DNA from: DATHVR01 sp035461175
Lineage (GTDB): Bacteria; Actinomycetota; Acidimicrobiia; Spongiisociales; ZC4RG35
NCBI GenBank assembly: GCA_035461175.1
Contig: DATHVR010000192.1
Span: 1-42,063 of the forward strand
Direction of reading: 5' to 3'
DNA: 42,063 nucleotides
The position numbers and the translations under genes are program-made. Shown here piece by piece: positions 8,064 through 15,477 of the stretch (its first letter is position 1; the number at the start of each line of letters is the position of its first letter). The notes beneath the pieces were generated by a model. The model had not been told where the DNA came from and did not search any database. It saw only the letters and a list, made by a program, of their open reading frames with translations.

Positions 8064-8069
8064 ACCCTA
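8064..8069 (-). promoter_or_regulatory. Candidate ppk2 -10 element
   Basis: TAGGGT on the minus strand, 6 nt from the ATG. A TTCCA-containing hexamer about 17 nt further upstream is a possible but poor -35. The spacing implies transcription starting at or near the start codon. Confidence 0.35.
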
Positions 8070-8149
8070 ACCCAAGGGGGTGGTCATGGAAGGCTCGACG
8101 CGATAGAAACGGAGACTGCAGCCGCCAGAGGGCCCGGAATGGGAGCAAC

Positions 8150-8722
8150 ATGGATCGACGTTGGCTGCTGGCGGGTGGGGTGGCCGTCCTGGCCCTGGCC
8201 ACGGGTGCCTGGTTCGGGCGCGGGGTGGTGGCGGTACCCGCGGTCCCTGTGGCACCGCATGCGGTCGACGCACCTGTCGGGGTCGCCTCCCCTCCCGAGA
8301 GGTTGGTCGTCCACGTCACCGGGTGGGTGGTGCACCCAGGGGTGGTGGAAGTGACAGCCGGGTCGCGTCTGGGTGACGCCCTCGCCGCCGCCGGTGGTGT
8401 CCGGGCCGGGGCCTCCCTCGACTCGGTCAACCTGGCTGAGACGCTGGTCGACGGCCAACAGGTGGTGGTGCCGGGACCCGGCCCGGGACCGGGGCCCGAC
8501 GCGAACGCCGGGGCCGGAGCGGCCGGAGGTCTTATCCGGCTCAACTCCGCCACCGCCCAGGATCTGGAGGCCCTGCCCGGTGTCGGCCCGGTGCTGGCCG
8601 AACGTATCGTCGCCCACCGGGAGGAGCGGGGACCATTCGAGACGGTCGAGGACCTCCTCGAGGTGCCGGGGATCGGCGAGTCGAAGCTGGCCTCGATCAG
8701 GGAACTGGTGGCGGTTCCTTAG
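8150..8722 (+). CDS. comEA: ComEA-like DNA-binding competence protein
   Basis: Membrane-anchored DNA receptor of the natural-transformation uptake machinery. The 190 residues contain an N-terminal transmembrane anchor (about 5-24), a SLBB-like segment (about 50-110: VHVTGWVVHPGVVEV...SVNLAETLVDGQQVVV), a Gly/Pro/Ala linker, and a C-terminal helix-hairpin-helix pair. The pair is recognisable as LNSATAQDLEALPGVGPVLAERIV followed by VEDLLEVPGIGESKLASI. GGGAG lies just before the ATG. Its stop is adjacent to the GTG start of comEC, so the two form an operon. Domain composition and the comEC neighbour make the call firm. No pilus or other competence genes are in the window. Confidence 0.94.
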   Translation: MDRRWLLAGGVAVLALATGAWFGRGVVAVPAVPVAPHAVDAPVGVASPPERLVVHVTGWVVHPGVVEVTAGSRLGDALAAAGGVRAGASLDSVNLAETLVDGQQVVVPGPGPGPGPDANAGAGAAGGLIRLNSATAQDLEALPGVGPVLAERIVAHREERGPFETVEDLLEVPGIGESKLASIRELVAVP

Positions 8723-10918
8723 GTGCCGCTGGTCGCCACTCGCTCGCGGTACGTGCTCTTTGCCGCCGGGCTGACGTGGGCGGGCGCCGTCGCCGGTCGT
8801 TGGTCCTATACAGGAGAAAGCGGACTCTGGTGGGCGTCGGGGCTGGGCGGCCTGCTGGCAGCGGTAGTCCTCGTCGGCCGCTTACAACGCTCGGCGTGGA
8901 TCCTAATACTTCTCGCCCTGGCCGGGACGTTCTCGGGGATGACGTCTGCGGCGCGAGAGCGGGCGATCCTCGAGTTCGAGAGCCCTAGCGGACCGTTGAC
9001 TGCCACCGTGCGGCTGGTGGCCGATCCCCGCCAGGGCGAATACGGCTGGTGGGCCCTGGCCGTGGCGGACCCACCCGAGCCGGGACGCCCTCCGGCGGCT
9101 CCGATGCTCCTCACCTTCGAATCCCCACCCGCGGCGGTGGCGGGCGAGTCCGGCCGGGTGCGGGGGTGGCGGCGGTTACGCACCGGGCGGGCCCGGGGCC
9201 GTCCCTACTCGGGGGTGGTAGAGGTCGATCACTTCGAGGCGATGCCGGCTCGGTCGGCGCCTTGGTGGCGGGTGGGCAACGGGGTCCGGCGGCAGGCCCT
9301 AGAACAGCTCCGCGACCGGGATCCGGCCCGTGCCCTGCTGGCCGGTTTCCTGGTCGGCGACACTTCGGGGGTGGGGGCGGCCGATCTGGAGGCGCTGCGC
9401 CGCACCGGCCTCACCCACCTGGTAGCCGTGTCCGGCAGCAACGTCGCCCTATTTCTGATGATGGTGATGGTGGCGGCCGGCCCCCTCGCCGCTGGTCCCC
9501 GTCGGCGAGCGGTGGTGGGATTGGCGGCGCTCGTGGTGCTGGTGGTGGCCACCCGCTGGGAGGGCTCGGTGATCCGCGCCGCCGTGATGGCGGGCCTGGT
9601 GCTGGCTGGTCGGGTGGGAGGGTGGTCGCTCGACCCCGTCACCGCCCTCGCCACCACGGTGATTCTGGTGGTGGTCACTGCCGGTCACCTCGCCACCGAC
9701 GTCGGCTTCACCCTCTCGGTCCTCGCCACCCTGGGCGTGATGGTGGGTGCCCGCCGGATGCCGCCGCTGATCCCGGGGCCGGCCGGGACGATCCTCGGCG
9801 CCTCGCTCGGGGCCCAGGTGGCGGTTGCCCCCGTGATCCTGGCCGTGTTCGGATCGATGCCGCTGCTGGCCCCGCTCACCAACCTGGCGGCGGTCCCGGT
9901 GGTGGGTGTCACTTCGGCGGTGGGGGCGGTGGGCGTGGCCACGGGCTGGGAGCCCATCGTCGCCCTGGCGGCGATGGGGGCGGACTTCGTGCTGTGGGTG
10001 GCCCGGCTCGGTTCCGGCTGGCCCCAGATCGGGGCGGCCGGCTTCATCTCCGCCGTGGCCCTGCTCCTCCCGGCCGCCCGGCCCCGGCTCCGGCCGGCCG
10101 TGGCGATCGTGGCCGCTCTCACCGTCGCCCTGTTGGTCACTGCCTCCGGGAGGCTGACCGGTCCCGCCGCGGTGGTCTTCGATGTGGGGCAGGGCGACTC
10201 GATCCTGATCAGATCGGGATCGGGCCGCCACCTCCTGGTCGACGGTGGGCCCGACCCCGCCATTCTCGAAGCCAAGCTCTCGGCCTACGGCGTGGAGGTA
10301 CTCGATCTGGTGGTCCTCTCCCATGTCCATGCCGATCACGCCACCGGCCTGGAGGCTGTCTTCGGCCGGCGCCAGGTCGCCTCGGTGTGGTTGCCGGAAT
10401 CGCCCCACTCCACCCCGGCCTCGCGGCGCGCGGCCGAGCTGGTGGAGTCCGCCGGGATCCCGGCGTCGCCTGCCCCGGTGGGCGAGGTGATCCGCTGGGA
10501 TGATCTCACCATCGAGGTGCTGGGTCCGCTGCGGCGCTACGCCTCGCCCAACGATCAGTCGGTGGTGCTTCGAATCGGACGCACCGATGGCCCCCGGCTG
10601 CTGCTGACGGGAGATATCGAGACCTTCGCCCAGCGCGACCTGGCCGGGGTCTCGGCCGAGCTGCTCAAGGTCCCGCACCAGGGCGGGGCCACGTCCGACC
10701 TCGTATGGCTGGCCAGGGTGGGGGCCGAGGAGGCGCTGATCTCGGTAGGCCCCAACGATTTCGGACATCCTGCGGACGACGTCATCGCGGGGCTGACCGC
10801 GGCGGGAGCCCGGGTCCGGCGGACGGACCGGGATGGAGACCTGGTCGTCTCCCTGGCCGGCTACAGCCGGGAACACGGTGCGTCCATCACCACCGGGCAG
10901 ACGGCCGATCCACCGTGA
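8723..10918 (+). CDS. comEC: ComEC/Rec2 DNA-uptake channel with metallo-beta-lactamase domain
   Basis: Polytopic membrane protein thought to carry single-stranded DNA across the inner membrane during transformation. The 731 residues hold N-terminal transmembrane helices, a soluble DUF4131-like segment (about 85-170), the ComEC competence domain (about 185-465; GLTHLVAVSGSNVALF is the usual entry motif), and a C-terminal metallo-beta-lactamase-like domain with HVHADH at 534-539. It is a three-domain version of normal length. It starts with GTG directly after the comEA stop. Its TGA overlaps a possible GTG for the following dihydropteroate-synthase-like gene, although a later ATG is preferred there. 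Confidence 0.95.
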   Translation: MPLVATRSRYVLFAAGLTWAGAVAGRWSYTGESGLWWASGLGGLLAAVVLVGRLQRSAWILILLALAGTFSGMTSAARERAILEFESPSGPLTATVRLVADPRQGEYGWWALAVADPPEPGRPPAAPMLLTFESPPAAVAGESGRVRGWRRLRTGRARGRPYSGVVEVDHFEAMPARSAPWWRVGNGVRRQALEQLRDRDPARALLAGFLVGDTSGVGAADLEALRRTGLTHLVAVSGSNVALFLMMVMVAAGPLAAGPRRRAVVGLAALVVLVVATRWEGSVIRAAVMAGLVLAGRVGGWSLDPVTALATTVILVVVTAGHLATDVGFTLSVLATLGVMVGARRMPPLIPGPAGTILGASLGAQVAVAPVILAVFGSMPLLAPLTNLAAVPVVGVTSAVGAVGVATGWEPIVALAAMGADFVLWVARLGSGWPQIGAAGFISAVALLLPAARPRLRPAVAIVAALTVALLVTASGRLTGPAAVVFDVGQGDSILIRSGSGRHLLVDGGPDPAILEAKLSAYGVEVLDLVVLSHVHADHATGLEAVFGRRQVASVWLPESPHSTPASRRAAELVESAGIPASPAPVGEVIRWDDLTIEVLGPLRRYASPNDQSVVLRIGRTDGPRLLLTGDIETFAQRDLAGVSAELLKVPHQGGATSDLVWLARVGAEEALISVGPNDFGHPADDVIAGLTAAGARVRRTDRDGDLVVSLAGYSREHGASITTGQTADPP

Positions 10919-11031
10919 ACAGGACGAACGGGCCCCGCGCCCACGGCCTCAACCAGACACACCGGACCCGCCACCTCACATTGACGTTGTGCGAGTGGCA
11001 GTCGAAACTCCGGCCGGTGTTCAACGGCGAG

Positions 11032-11835
11032 ATGAAGGTTGCCGGCCGGCGTCTTCCCTTCGGGGAGGCCACCTACGTCATGGGCGTGATCAATCTGTCG
11101 CCGGAATCCAAGAATCCCCACACCATCGCCACCACGCCTCACGAGGCCCTGGCCCTCGCTCGCAGCTACCGGCGCTGGGGTTGTGATCTGATCGACCTCG
11201 GGGCCCAGTCATCTCACTACGACAGTCCCACCCTCGACTCCGATACGGAGGCCGGGCGGCTGGTGCCGGTGGTAGAGACCCTGGCCGAAGACGGGTTCCT
11301 GGTGTCGGTCGACACCTGGAAGCCCGAGGTGGCGGCCGCCGCCCTGGCCGTCGGAGCGGGGATCGTCAACGACACCGGCGGGCTCGGCGACGCCGGGATG
11401 CTCGAGGTACTGGAGGGATATCCCGAGGCGGGTGTGGTGGCGGTCCACGTCGATGGCCCCCACCCCCACGCAGTCCACGACGTCGTCCTCGGCGACGACA
11501 AGGCCGAGCAGACCGCCGCCGGCTTCGCCGACTTGCTCGCCCGGCTCGAACCCGGGATGCGGGAGCGGGTCATCCTCGACCCCGGCATCGCCATCAACTA
11601 CCGGGGGGACTACGCCGCCTACACCCGTCTGCAGATGGAGATCATCCGCCGGCTCCGGGTGTTCGACCGCTTGCGACGACCTCTGCTCGTTCCCATTCCC
11701 CGCAAGCGCGACATTCACTGGGTCACGGCCTACATCACCCTGGCGCTGGAGTACGGCGCCGACATGATCCGTGTCCACGACGTCGCCATCGCCGCCGACC
11801 TGGTCCGGTTGTGGGATCGGAGGGCGACCCCGTGA
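11032..11835 (+). CDS. Divergent dihydropteroate-synthase-like protein
   Basis: A 267-residue TIM-barrel protein of the pterin-binding family. Family strands are recognisable: MGVINLSPES (17-26), SVDT (92-95), VND (112-114), ILDPGI (181-186) and IRVHD (246-250). Two segments typical of folate-making DHPS are altered. The pABA-loop region normally like GGESTRPG reads GAQSSHYDS (57-65), and the GFGK after DPG is replaced by AINYRGD. The lysine strand reads PIPRKRD (221-227). It may be a paralogue that no longer makes dihydropteroate. ATG 11032 is chosen to give the usual short lead-in; an in-frame GTG at 10915 overlapping the comEC stop would add 39 residues unlike the family. Its stop overlaps the next gene (GTGA). 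Confidence 0.8.
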   Translation: MKVAGRRLPFGEATYVMGVINLSPESKNPHTIATTPHEALALARSYRRWGCDLIDLGAQSSHYDSPTLDSDTEAGRLVPVVETLAEDGFLVSVDTWKPEVAAAALAVGAGIVNDTGGLGDAGMLEVLEGYPEAGVVAVHVDGPHPHAVHDVVLGDDKAEQTAAGFADLLARLEPGMRERVILDPGIAINYRGDYAAYTRLQMEIIRRLRVFDRLRRPLLVPIPRKRDIHWVTAYITLALEYGADMIRVHDVAIAADLVRLWDRRATP

Positions 11836-12287
11836 CCACCGAACTGATCCGGCTGGGGCCGGAGTCGCTGGCGGCTCGCCGGGCCCGGGTGGGGCTGGGC
11901 ACGTCCGCGTTTCTCATCGTCGCCCTCGTCGCCACCTTCCTCGCCCGCCGCTTCAGTGTCGACTTCCCGGTCTGGGTCGTCCCCGTGGCGGTGGTGGTGC
12001 TGGGCGCCGTGTCGTGGTGGTGGGTGGGGCTGGATCACTCGCGCTGGGCGTGGGGTTTGAATGAAGACCTGCTCGAGGTCCGGCGCGGGGTCCTGGTGCG
12101 GCGGGTGTACCTGGTGCCGCGAAATCGGATCCAGAACGTGACCACCACCACCGGTCCGCTGCAGAATCGCTTCGGCATCCTCAACCTGGCGGTGCACACG
12201 GCCGGTGCCCGCACCCGCAGCGTCGTGATCGAGGACCTCGACGCCGGCCACGCCGCCTCGATCCGGCGGCGGCTCGGACTTCAATGA
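11832..12287 (+). CDS. Bacterial PH-domain (bPH2, YdbS-like) membrane protein
   Basis: A 151-residue membrane protein of unknown role, with two adjacent transmembrane helices (about residues 25-65) and one bPH2 domain (about 70-145). The domain is recognisable from the pattern LLEVRRGVLVRRVYLVPRNRIQNVTTTTGPLQNRFGI. It is paired with the larger three-domain protein next door, as in the YdbS/YdbT arrangement known from Bacillus. The GTG at 11832, overlapping the preceding stop (GTGA), is preferred; another GTG at 11811 would add seven residues. Its own end overlaps the next start (ATGA). The assignment is to a domain family only. Confidence 0.82.
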   Translation: MTTELIRLGPESLAARRARVGLGTSAFLIVALVATFLARRFSVDFPVWVVPVAVVVLGAVSWWWVGLDHSRWAWGLNEDLLEVRRGVLVRRVYLVPRNRIQNVTTTTGPLQNRFGILNLAVHTAGARTRSVVIEDLDAGHAASIRRRLGLQ

Positions 12288-13693
12288 GGCCGGTCGAGGA
12301 GGAATGGCAGCGACTCCACCCGCTCACGATCCTCAAGGAAGTCGGTTCGCTGGCCTGGGCGCTGGTGGCGGCGTTCGTGCTCGACCTCGACTTCTACGAA
12401 GTTCCCGATCAGGCGGTACGCACCGAGGCGGTGGTGGCGGTGGCCGTGTTCGGCTACGCCGTCACCCGCTACCTGTTCACCGCCTACCGGCTCACCGACG
12501 AGGCGCTGGAGTTGAGGCGGGGCGTCTTCGTGAAGTCGTTCCAGTCGATGCCCCGGGCGCGGGTGCAATCGGTGGCGGTCAACACCGGCATGATCGGACG
12601 GTTCGTGGGCGTGCGCACGATCGAAGTGTCGGCGGCCGACAGCGAAGACATCAATCTCTCGTTCGTCTCCGAGGAGGCGGCCGAAGGGCTGCGGGCGGTG
12701 TTGAGCCGCAAGGCGGTCACCGTCGGCTCCGCCGGGGAGGACACTCCGAGCGCGGCGGTTGAGCCGCTGGCAACGCTCGATCCGGGGCGCCTGCTCGCTT
12801 TCGGCATCACTCAGACGGCGATGGTCGTCGCCGTGCTGGCGACCCTGGCCGTGGTCGTCGTCACCTTCGGCGTGGGGCTCTTCGCCGCCCCGGTCGCCCT
12901 GCTCCCGGCGGCCGCATGGCCGGTCACTCGCACTCTCGCCCTGGTCGGCTTCCGCTCGTGGATCGAAGACGACCGGCTGCGGATCGCGGCCGGCCTGGTG
13001 GGGAGGCGTCAGACCGAGACCCCGCTGGCTCGAATCCAGGTGCTCCAGGTGGCTCGGCCACTGCTGAGGCGACTGGTGGGGATGGAGTCCGTTTCGATCG
13101 TGAGCGGCGACGTGGCGATCTCCAATGAGATCGCCCTCATCGCCGGTTCCGTCGCCCCGTTCGAGCCGATCGGAACCTGGCGGCGCATCGCCGACGAGTT
13201 GATCGGCCATGTGGCGCTGGGAGAGCCCCACCTCCGCCGGTCCTCGCGTCTCACGATCCGGCGGTATCTGATCCGGGCCGGCGCCTCCCTGCTGGTGCCG
13301 GTGGCGGCCCTGGCGGTGGCGAGCGCCTGGTTCCACTGGGGGTGGTGGCCGACGCTGGTGCTGGCGGTGGCGGCGGTGGCGATGGCCGTTCCCTACGCCA
13401 ACGCCCGGTGGCGATCGATGGGCTGGGCGGCCGACGGTCGTCACCTTCTCGTACGGCGGGGAGTGTTCACCCGCCGCCTGACGGTGGTTCCCATCGCCAA
13501 GGTGCAGGACCTCGAAGTCTCCTCGACCTTCTTCCAGCGCCGGCTCGGCCTCGCCAATCTCGAGGTCGACACCGCCGGCGTGGCGCTGATGGGGAGCATC
13601 AAGGCGATCGACCTCGAGGTAGATGACGCCCGCTGGCTGGCGGACCATCTCAGTTCCCGGGCCGCCCGGATCGCGCTTCCCGACGGCGTCTGA
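12284..13693 (+). CDS. Three-repeat bacterial PH-domain (YdbT-like) membrane protein
   Basis: A 469-residue membrane protein with three bPH2 domains alternating with transmembrane helix pairs. The domains lie at about residues 68-140 (LTDEALELRRGVFVKSFQSMPRARVQSV), 225-300 (EDDRLRIAAGLVGRRQTETPLARIQVLQV) and 388-455 (DGRHLLVRRGVFTRRLTVVPIAKVQDLEV). Each has the repeated arginine-rich turn followed by a valine-rich strand. YdbT in Bacillus has this architecture and is encoded next to YdbS. Its ATG overlaps the previous stop. The block comEC - DHPS-like - PH - PH is tightly coupled, but the functional link between the members is not evident. Confidence 0.85.
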   Translation: MRPVEEEWQRLHPLTILKEVGSLAWALVAAFVLDLDFYEVPDQAVRTEAVVAVAVFGYAVTRYLFTAYRLTDEALELRRGVFVKSFQSMPRARVQSVAVNTGMIGRFVGVRTIEVSAADSEDINLSFVSEEAAEGLRAVLSRKAVTVGSAGEDTPSAAVEPLATLDPGRLLAFGITQTAMVVAVLATLAVVVVTFGVGLFAAPVALLPAAAWPVTRTLALVGFRSWIEDDRLRIAAGLVGRRQTETPLARIQVLQVARPLLRRLVGMESVSIVSGDVAISNEIALIAGSVAPFEPIGTWRRIADELIGHVALGEPHLRRSSRLTIRRYLIRAGASLLVPVAALAVASAWFHWGWWPTLVLAVAAVAMAVPYANARWRSMGWAADGRHLLVRRGVFTRRLTVVPIAKVQDLEVSSTFFQRRLGLANLEVDTAGVALMGSIKAIDLEVDDARWLADHLSSRAARIALPDGV

Positions 13694-13715
13694 CCGGTTC
13701 GTCTCGCCGGCGGTG

Positions 13716-13721
13716 TAGGTT
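13716..13721 (+). promoter_or_regulatory. Candidate holA -10 element
   Basis: TAGGTT followed by 7 nt and the ATG of holA. No Shine-Dalgarno sequence is visible in the gap, so a leaderless holA transcript is plausible. No -35 was identified. Confidence 0.3.
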
Positions 13722-13728
13722 GGCATCG

Positions 13729-14712
13729 ATGTCGCTGTATCTGGTCGCCGGGCCCGCCAGTCCCGGACCGGGCGAGCGCGAGTCCATGCTCGAGACCGCC
13801 CGGGATCTCCTCGCCCGAGCCGGGGTGGATGCCGCCGACGTCGTCCGGATCGACGTGCCCGGGCGGGGAGCCGGTGAGGAGGGCGAGGGCACCCTGCGAA
13901 GCGAACTAGAGCCGGCGGTGCCGATCCTCCAATCCGGGTCACTGTTCGGCGGCGCTCAGGCGTTGCTGCTGGTGGACGCCCACCTGGTCCAGGCGGCGGA
14001 GGCCGAGATCCTGGCCGACCTGATCCGGCATCGGGACGCGGCCGCGGTCACGGTGGTGCTGGTCGGCGGCGGGCGGCTGCCCAAGCCGCTGGCCGACGTC
14101 GTCAAGGACGGTGGGGAGACGGTGTCGATTCGCAAGATGTGGGAGCGACAGGCGGGGGAGTGGCTCGACAAGGAGATCCGATCCCGCGCCCTCGAGTTCG
14201 AGAAGGGTGCCGCCCAGGCGATGATCCAGCGCTTCGGCACCGATACCGCCTCGATGGGCCGGGCGCTCGATCAGCTACGTGAGCACCGCGGCAAGATCAC
14301 CGCCGAACTGATCCTGAACCGGTTCAAGAACCGTCCCGACGAGCCCCTGTTCCTGTTCCTCGATGCGATCGAGAAGGGCAACGCCGGCGAGGCCCTGCGG
14401 CGCCTGGCCGACTTCCTCACCCACGGCCACCCGCTCCAGATCGTGGGTGCCCTCGACGGCGACCTGCGCCGGCGTAGCCTGGCGGCGGCGGCTCCCGACC
14501 GGGACACGCTGGCCGAGTGGCTGGGAGCCAAGCCGTCGGATCGGCGCACGGATCGCCTATGGCGCAATCGTGGCCGCACCCCCGAGTCGGCCTTGCGGCG
14601 TGCCCAGGAGGCGCTGTTGCGGGCCGACCGGGTGATGAAGACCGAGCCGGAAGACACCCACCGGGTCACCCTGGAGCGCCTCACCGTGGCCATGTGCCGC
14701 TGGTATTCCTGA
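13729..14712 (+). CDS. holA: DNA polymerase III delta subunit
   Basis: Clamp-loader delta subunit, which opens the beta sliding clamp for the replicative polymerase. The 327 residues match the family in length and landmarks: an N-terminal AAA-like start (MSLYLVAGPAS), SLFGGAQALLLVD, a middle helical region with RFGTDTASMGRALDQL, and the C-terminal collar (FLFLDAIEKGNAGEALRRLADFL). The ATG at 13729 starts the LYLV strand; an in-frame TTG three codons earlier is less likely. In many actinobacteria holA follows comEC and precedes rpsT. Here two PH genes, a DHPS-like gene and, downstream, a transporter cassette have been added around it. Confidence 0.92.
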   Translation: MSLYLVAGPASPGPGERESMLETARDLLARAGVDAADVVRIDVPGRGAGEEGEGTLRSELEPAVPILQSGSLFGGAQALLLVDAHLVQAAEAEILADLIRHRDAAAVTVVLVGGGRLPKPLADVVKDGGETVSIRKMWERQAGEWLDKEIRSRALEFEKGAAQAMIQRFGTDTASMGRALDQLREHRGKITAELILNRFKNRPDEPLFLFLDAIEKGNAGEALRRLADFLTHGHPLQIVGALDGDLRRRSLAAAAPDRDTLAEWLGAKPSDRRTDRLWRNRGRTPESALRRAQEALLRADRVMKTEPEDTHRVTLERLTVAMCRWYS

Positions 14713-14774
14713 TGGTCGCCTGACCCCACGCGGGTTCCCCTCCCCGGATCAGAGCTCAATCCGTCACGGATGAC

Positions 14775-14798
14775 GCTCGTTCACTATATTGAACGAGC
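14775..14798. promoter_or_regulatory. Dyad operator candidate before the XRE-cupin regulator
   Basis: GCTCGTTCACTA followed by TATTGAACGAGC: a 24-bp dyad with 11 of 12 pairs matching. It lies about 96 bp upstream of the cupin-regulator start and at the head of the transporter operon. The GTTCA...TGAAC half-sites with an AT-rich centre resemble sites used by XRE-cupin repressors such as PuuR. It stands out in GC-rich surroundings. Autoregulation by the adjacent gene is an inference. Confidence 0.6.
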
Positions 14799-14801
14799 CG
14801 C

Positions 14802-14899
14802 GTGTCAGAGTGAGAGTGTCAGAGTGAGAGTGTCAGAGTGAGAGTGTCAGAGTGAGAGTGTCTCAGTGAGAGTGTCCCAGTGAGAGTATCGGAGTGAGC
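14802..14899 (+). repeat. Seven tandem 14-bp repeats running into a start codon
   Basis: Seven head-to-tail copies of GTGTCAGAGTGAGA. Copies 1-4 are identical; copies 5 and 6 differ only at positions 6-7 (TC and CC instead of AG); copy 7 (14886-14899) is GTATCGGAGTGAGC. The GTG start codon of the downstream regulator is the internal GTG of copy 7. Every full copy therefore offers a purine-rich GAGAG and a GTG, but upstream GTGs soon meet stop codons. Unit length is not a multiple of three. The rest of the 14713-14893 gap holds only the dyad noted at 14775. Confidence 0.95.
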
Positions 14900-15460
14900 G
14901 AGGAAGAGGCGGCGGTACGCCTGGGCGAGATGATCCGGCGAGAACGCGCCGGCAAGTTCACCGTCCAGCAACTGGCGGCGGCCGCCGGGATCGCCGCCGG
15001 CAGCCTGTCCCAGATCGAGCGGGGCAAGGGCAATCCCTCTTTCAAGACCCTCCAGAAGATCGCCAAGGCGTTGGGCCTGCGGATCGGCGACCTGGTCGAG
15101 GCCAGCACCGGTTCTCCGAGCGGACCGATGGTGGTCCGACGCCACGAACGGGCCCGCCTCCAGCTCGGGTTCGACGGCCTCGTGTACGAGTTGATCACAC
15201 CAAATCTCCGCGGGTCGCTGGAGATGCTTCAGACCACGATCCCGCCCGGCTTCAAGAACCGGGAGAGCCCATTCGCTCATGAAGGCGAGGAATGCGTCCT
15301 CGTCATCGAGGGGGATCTCTTGGTCGGAGTGGGCGACCAGGTGCACACCCTGGCGCCCGGCGATGCCATCACCTACGACCCGAGCCACCCCCACTGGTGG
15401 GCGAACGAGACGGACCACGAAGCGACGGTGGTGGGGGCTGTGACCCCGCCCAGCTTCTGA
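14894..15460 (+). CDS. XRE-family transcriptional regulator with C-terminal cupin domain
   Basis: A 188-residue regulator probably controlling the transporter genes that follow. A helix-turn-helix of the XRE/Cro type spans about residues 8-66 (TVQQLAAAAGIAAGSLSQIERGKGNPSFKTLQKIAKAL). A single cupin barrel, the likely effector-binding part, covers about 105-185, with the usual HEGEECVLVIEGDL and PGDAITYDPSHPHWWAN segments. The GTG at 14894 lies inside the last of seven 14-bp repeats, with only a weak GGA before it. It is 17 bp upstream of the binding-protein gene, so the two are likely cotranscribed. In this family such regulators often respond to amino-acid or polyamine-related ligands; the ligand here is unknown. 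Confidence 0.9.
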   Translation: MSEEEAAVRLGEMIRRERAGKFTVQQLAAAAGIAAGSLSQIERGKGNPSFKTLQKIAKALGLRIGDLVEASTGSPSGPMVVRRHERARLQLGFDGLVYELITPNLRGSLEMLQTTIPPGFKNRESPFAHEGEECVLVIEGDLLVGVGDQVHTLAPGDAITYDPSHPHWWANETDHEATVVGAVTPPSF

Positions 15461-15477
15461 CGAGGAAGGAAACGACA

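Noticed and set aside
9449..10876. 475-codon minus-strand open frame inside comEC
   Set aside because: His/Gly/Arg-rich antisense translation of an unambiguous comEC; no motif of its own.
10915..11031. GTG at 10915 as the start of the dihydropteroate-synthase-like gene
   Set aside because: It overlaps the comEC stop attractively, but the added 39 residues have no family similarity and ATG 11032 gives normal length.
12281..13942. 553-codon minus-strand open frame over the PH-domain gene and holA start
   Set aside because: Spans two real plus-strand genes and reads as compositional noise.
14802..14899. Possible CRISPR array
   Set aside because: Units are 14 bp and directly adjacent with no spacers; these are simple tandem repeats.
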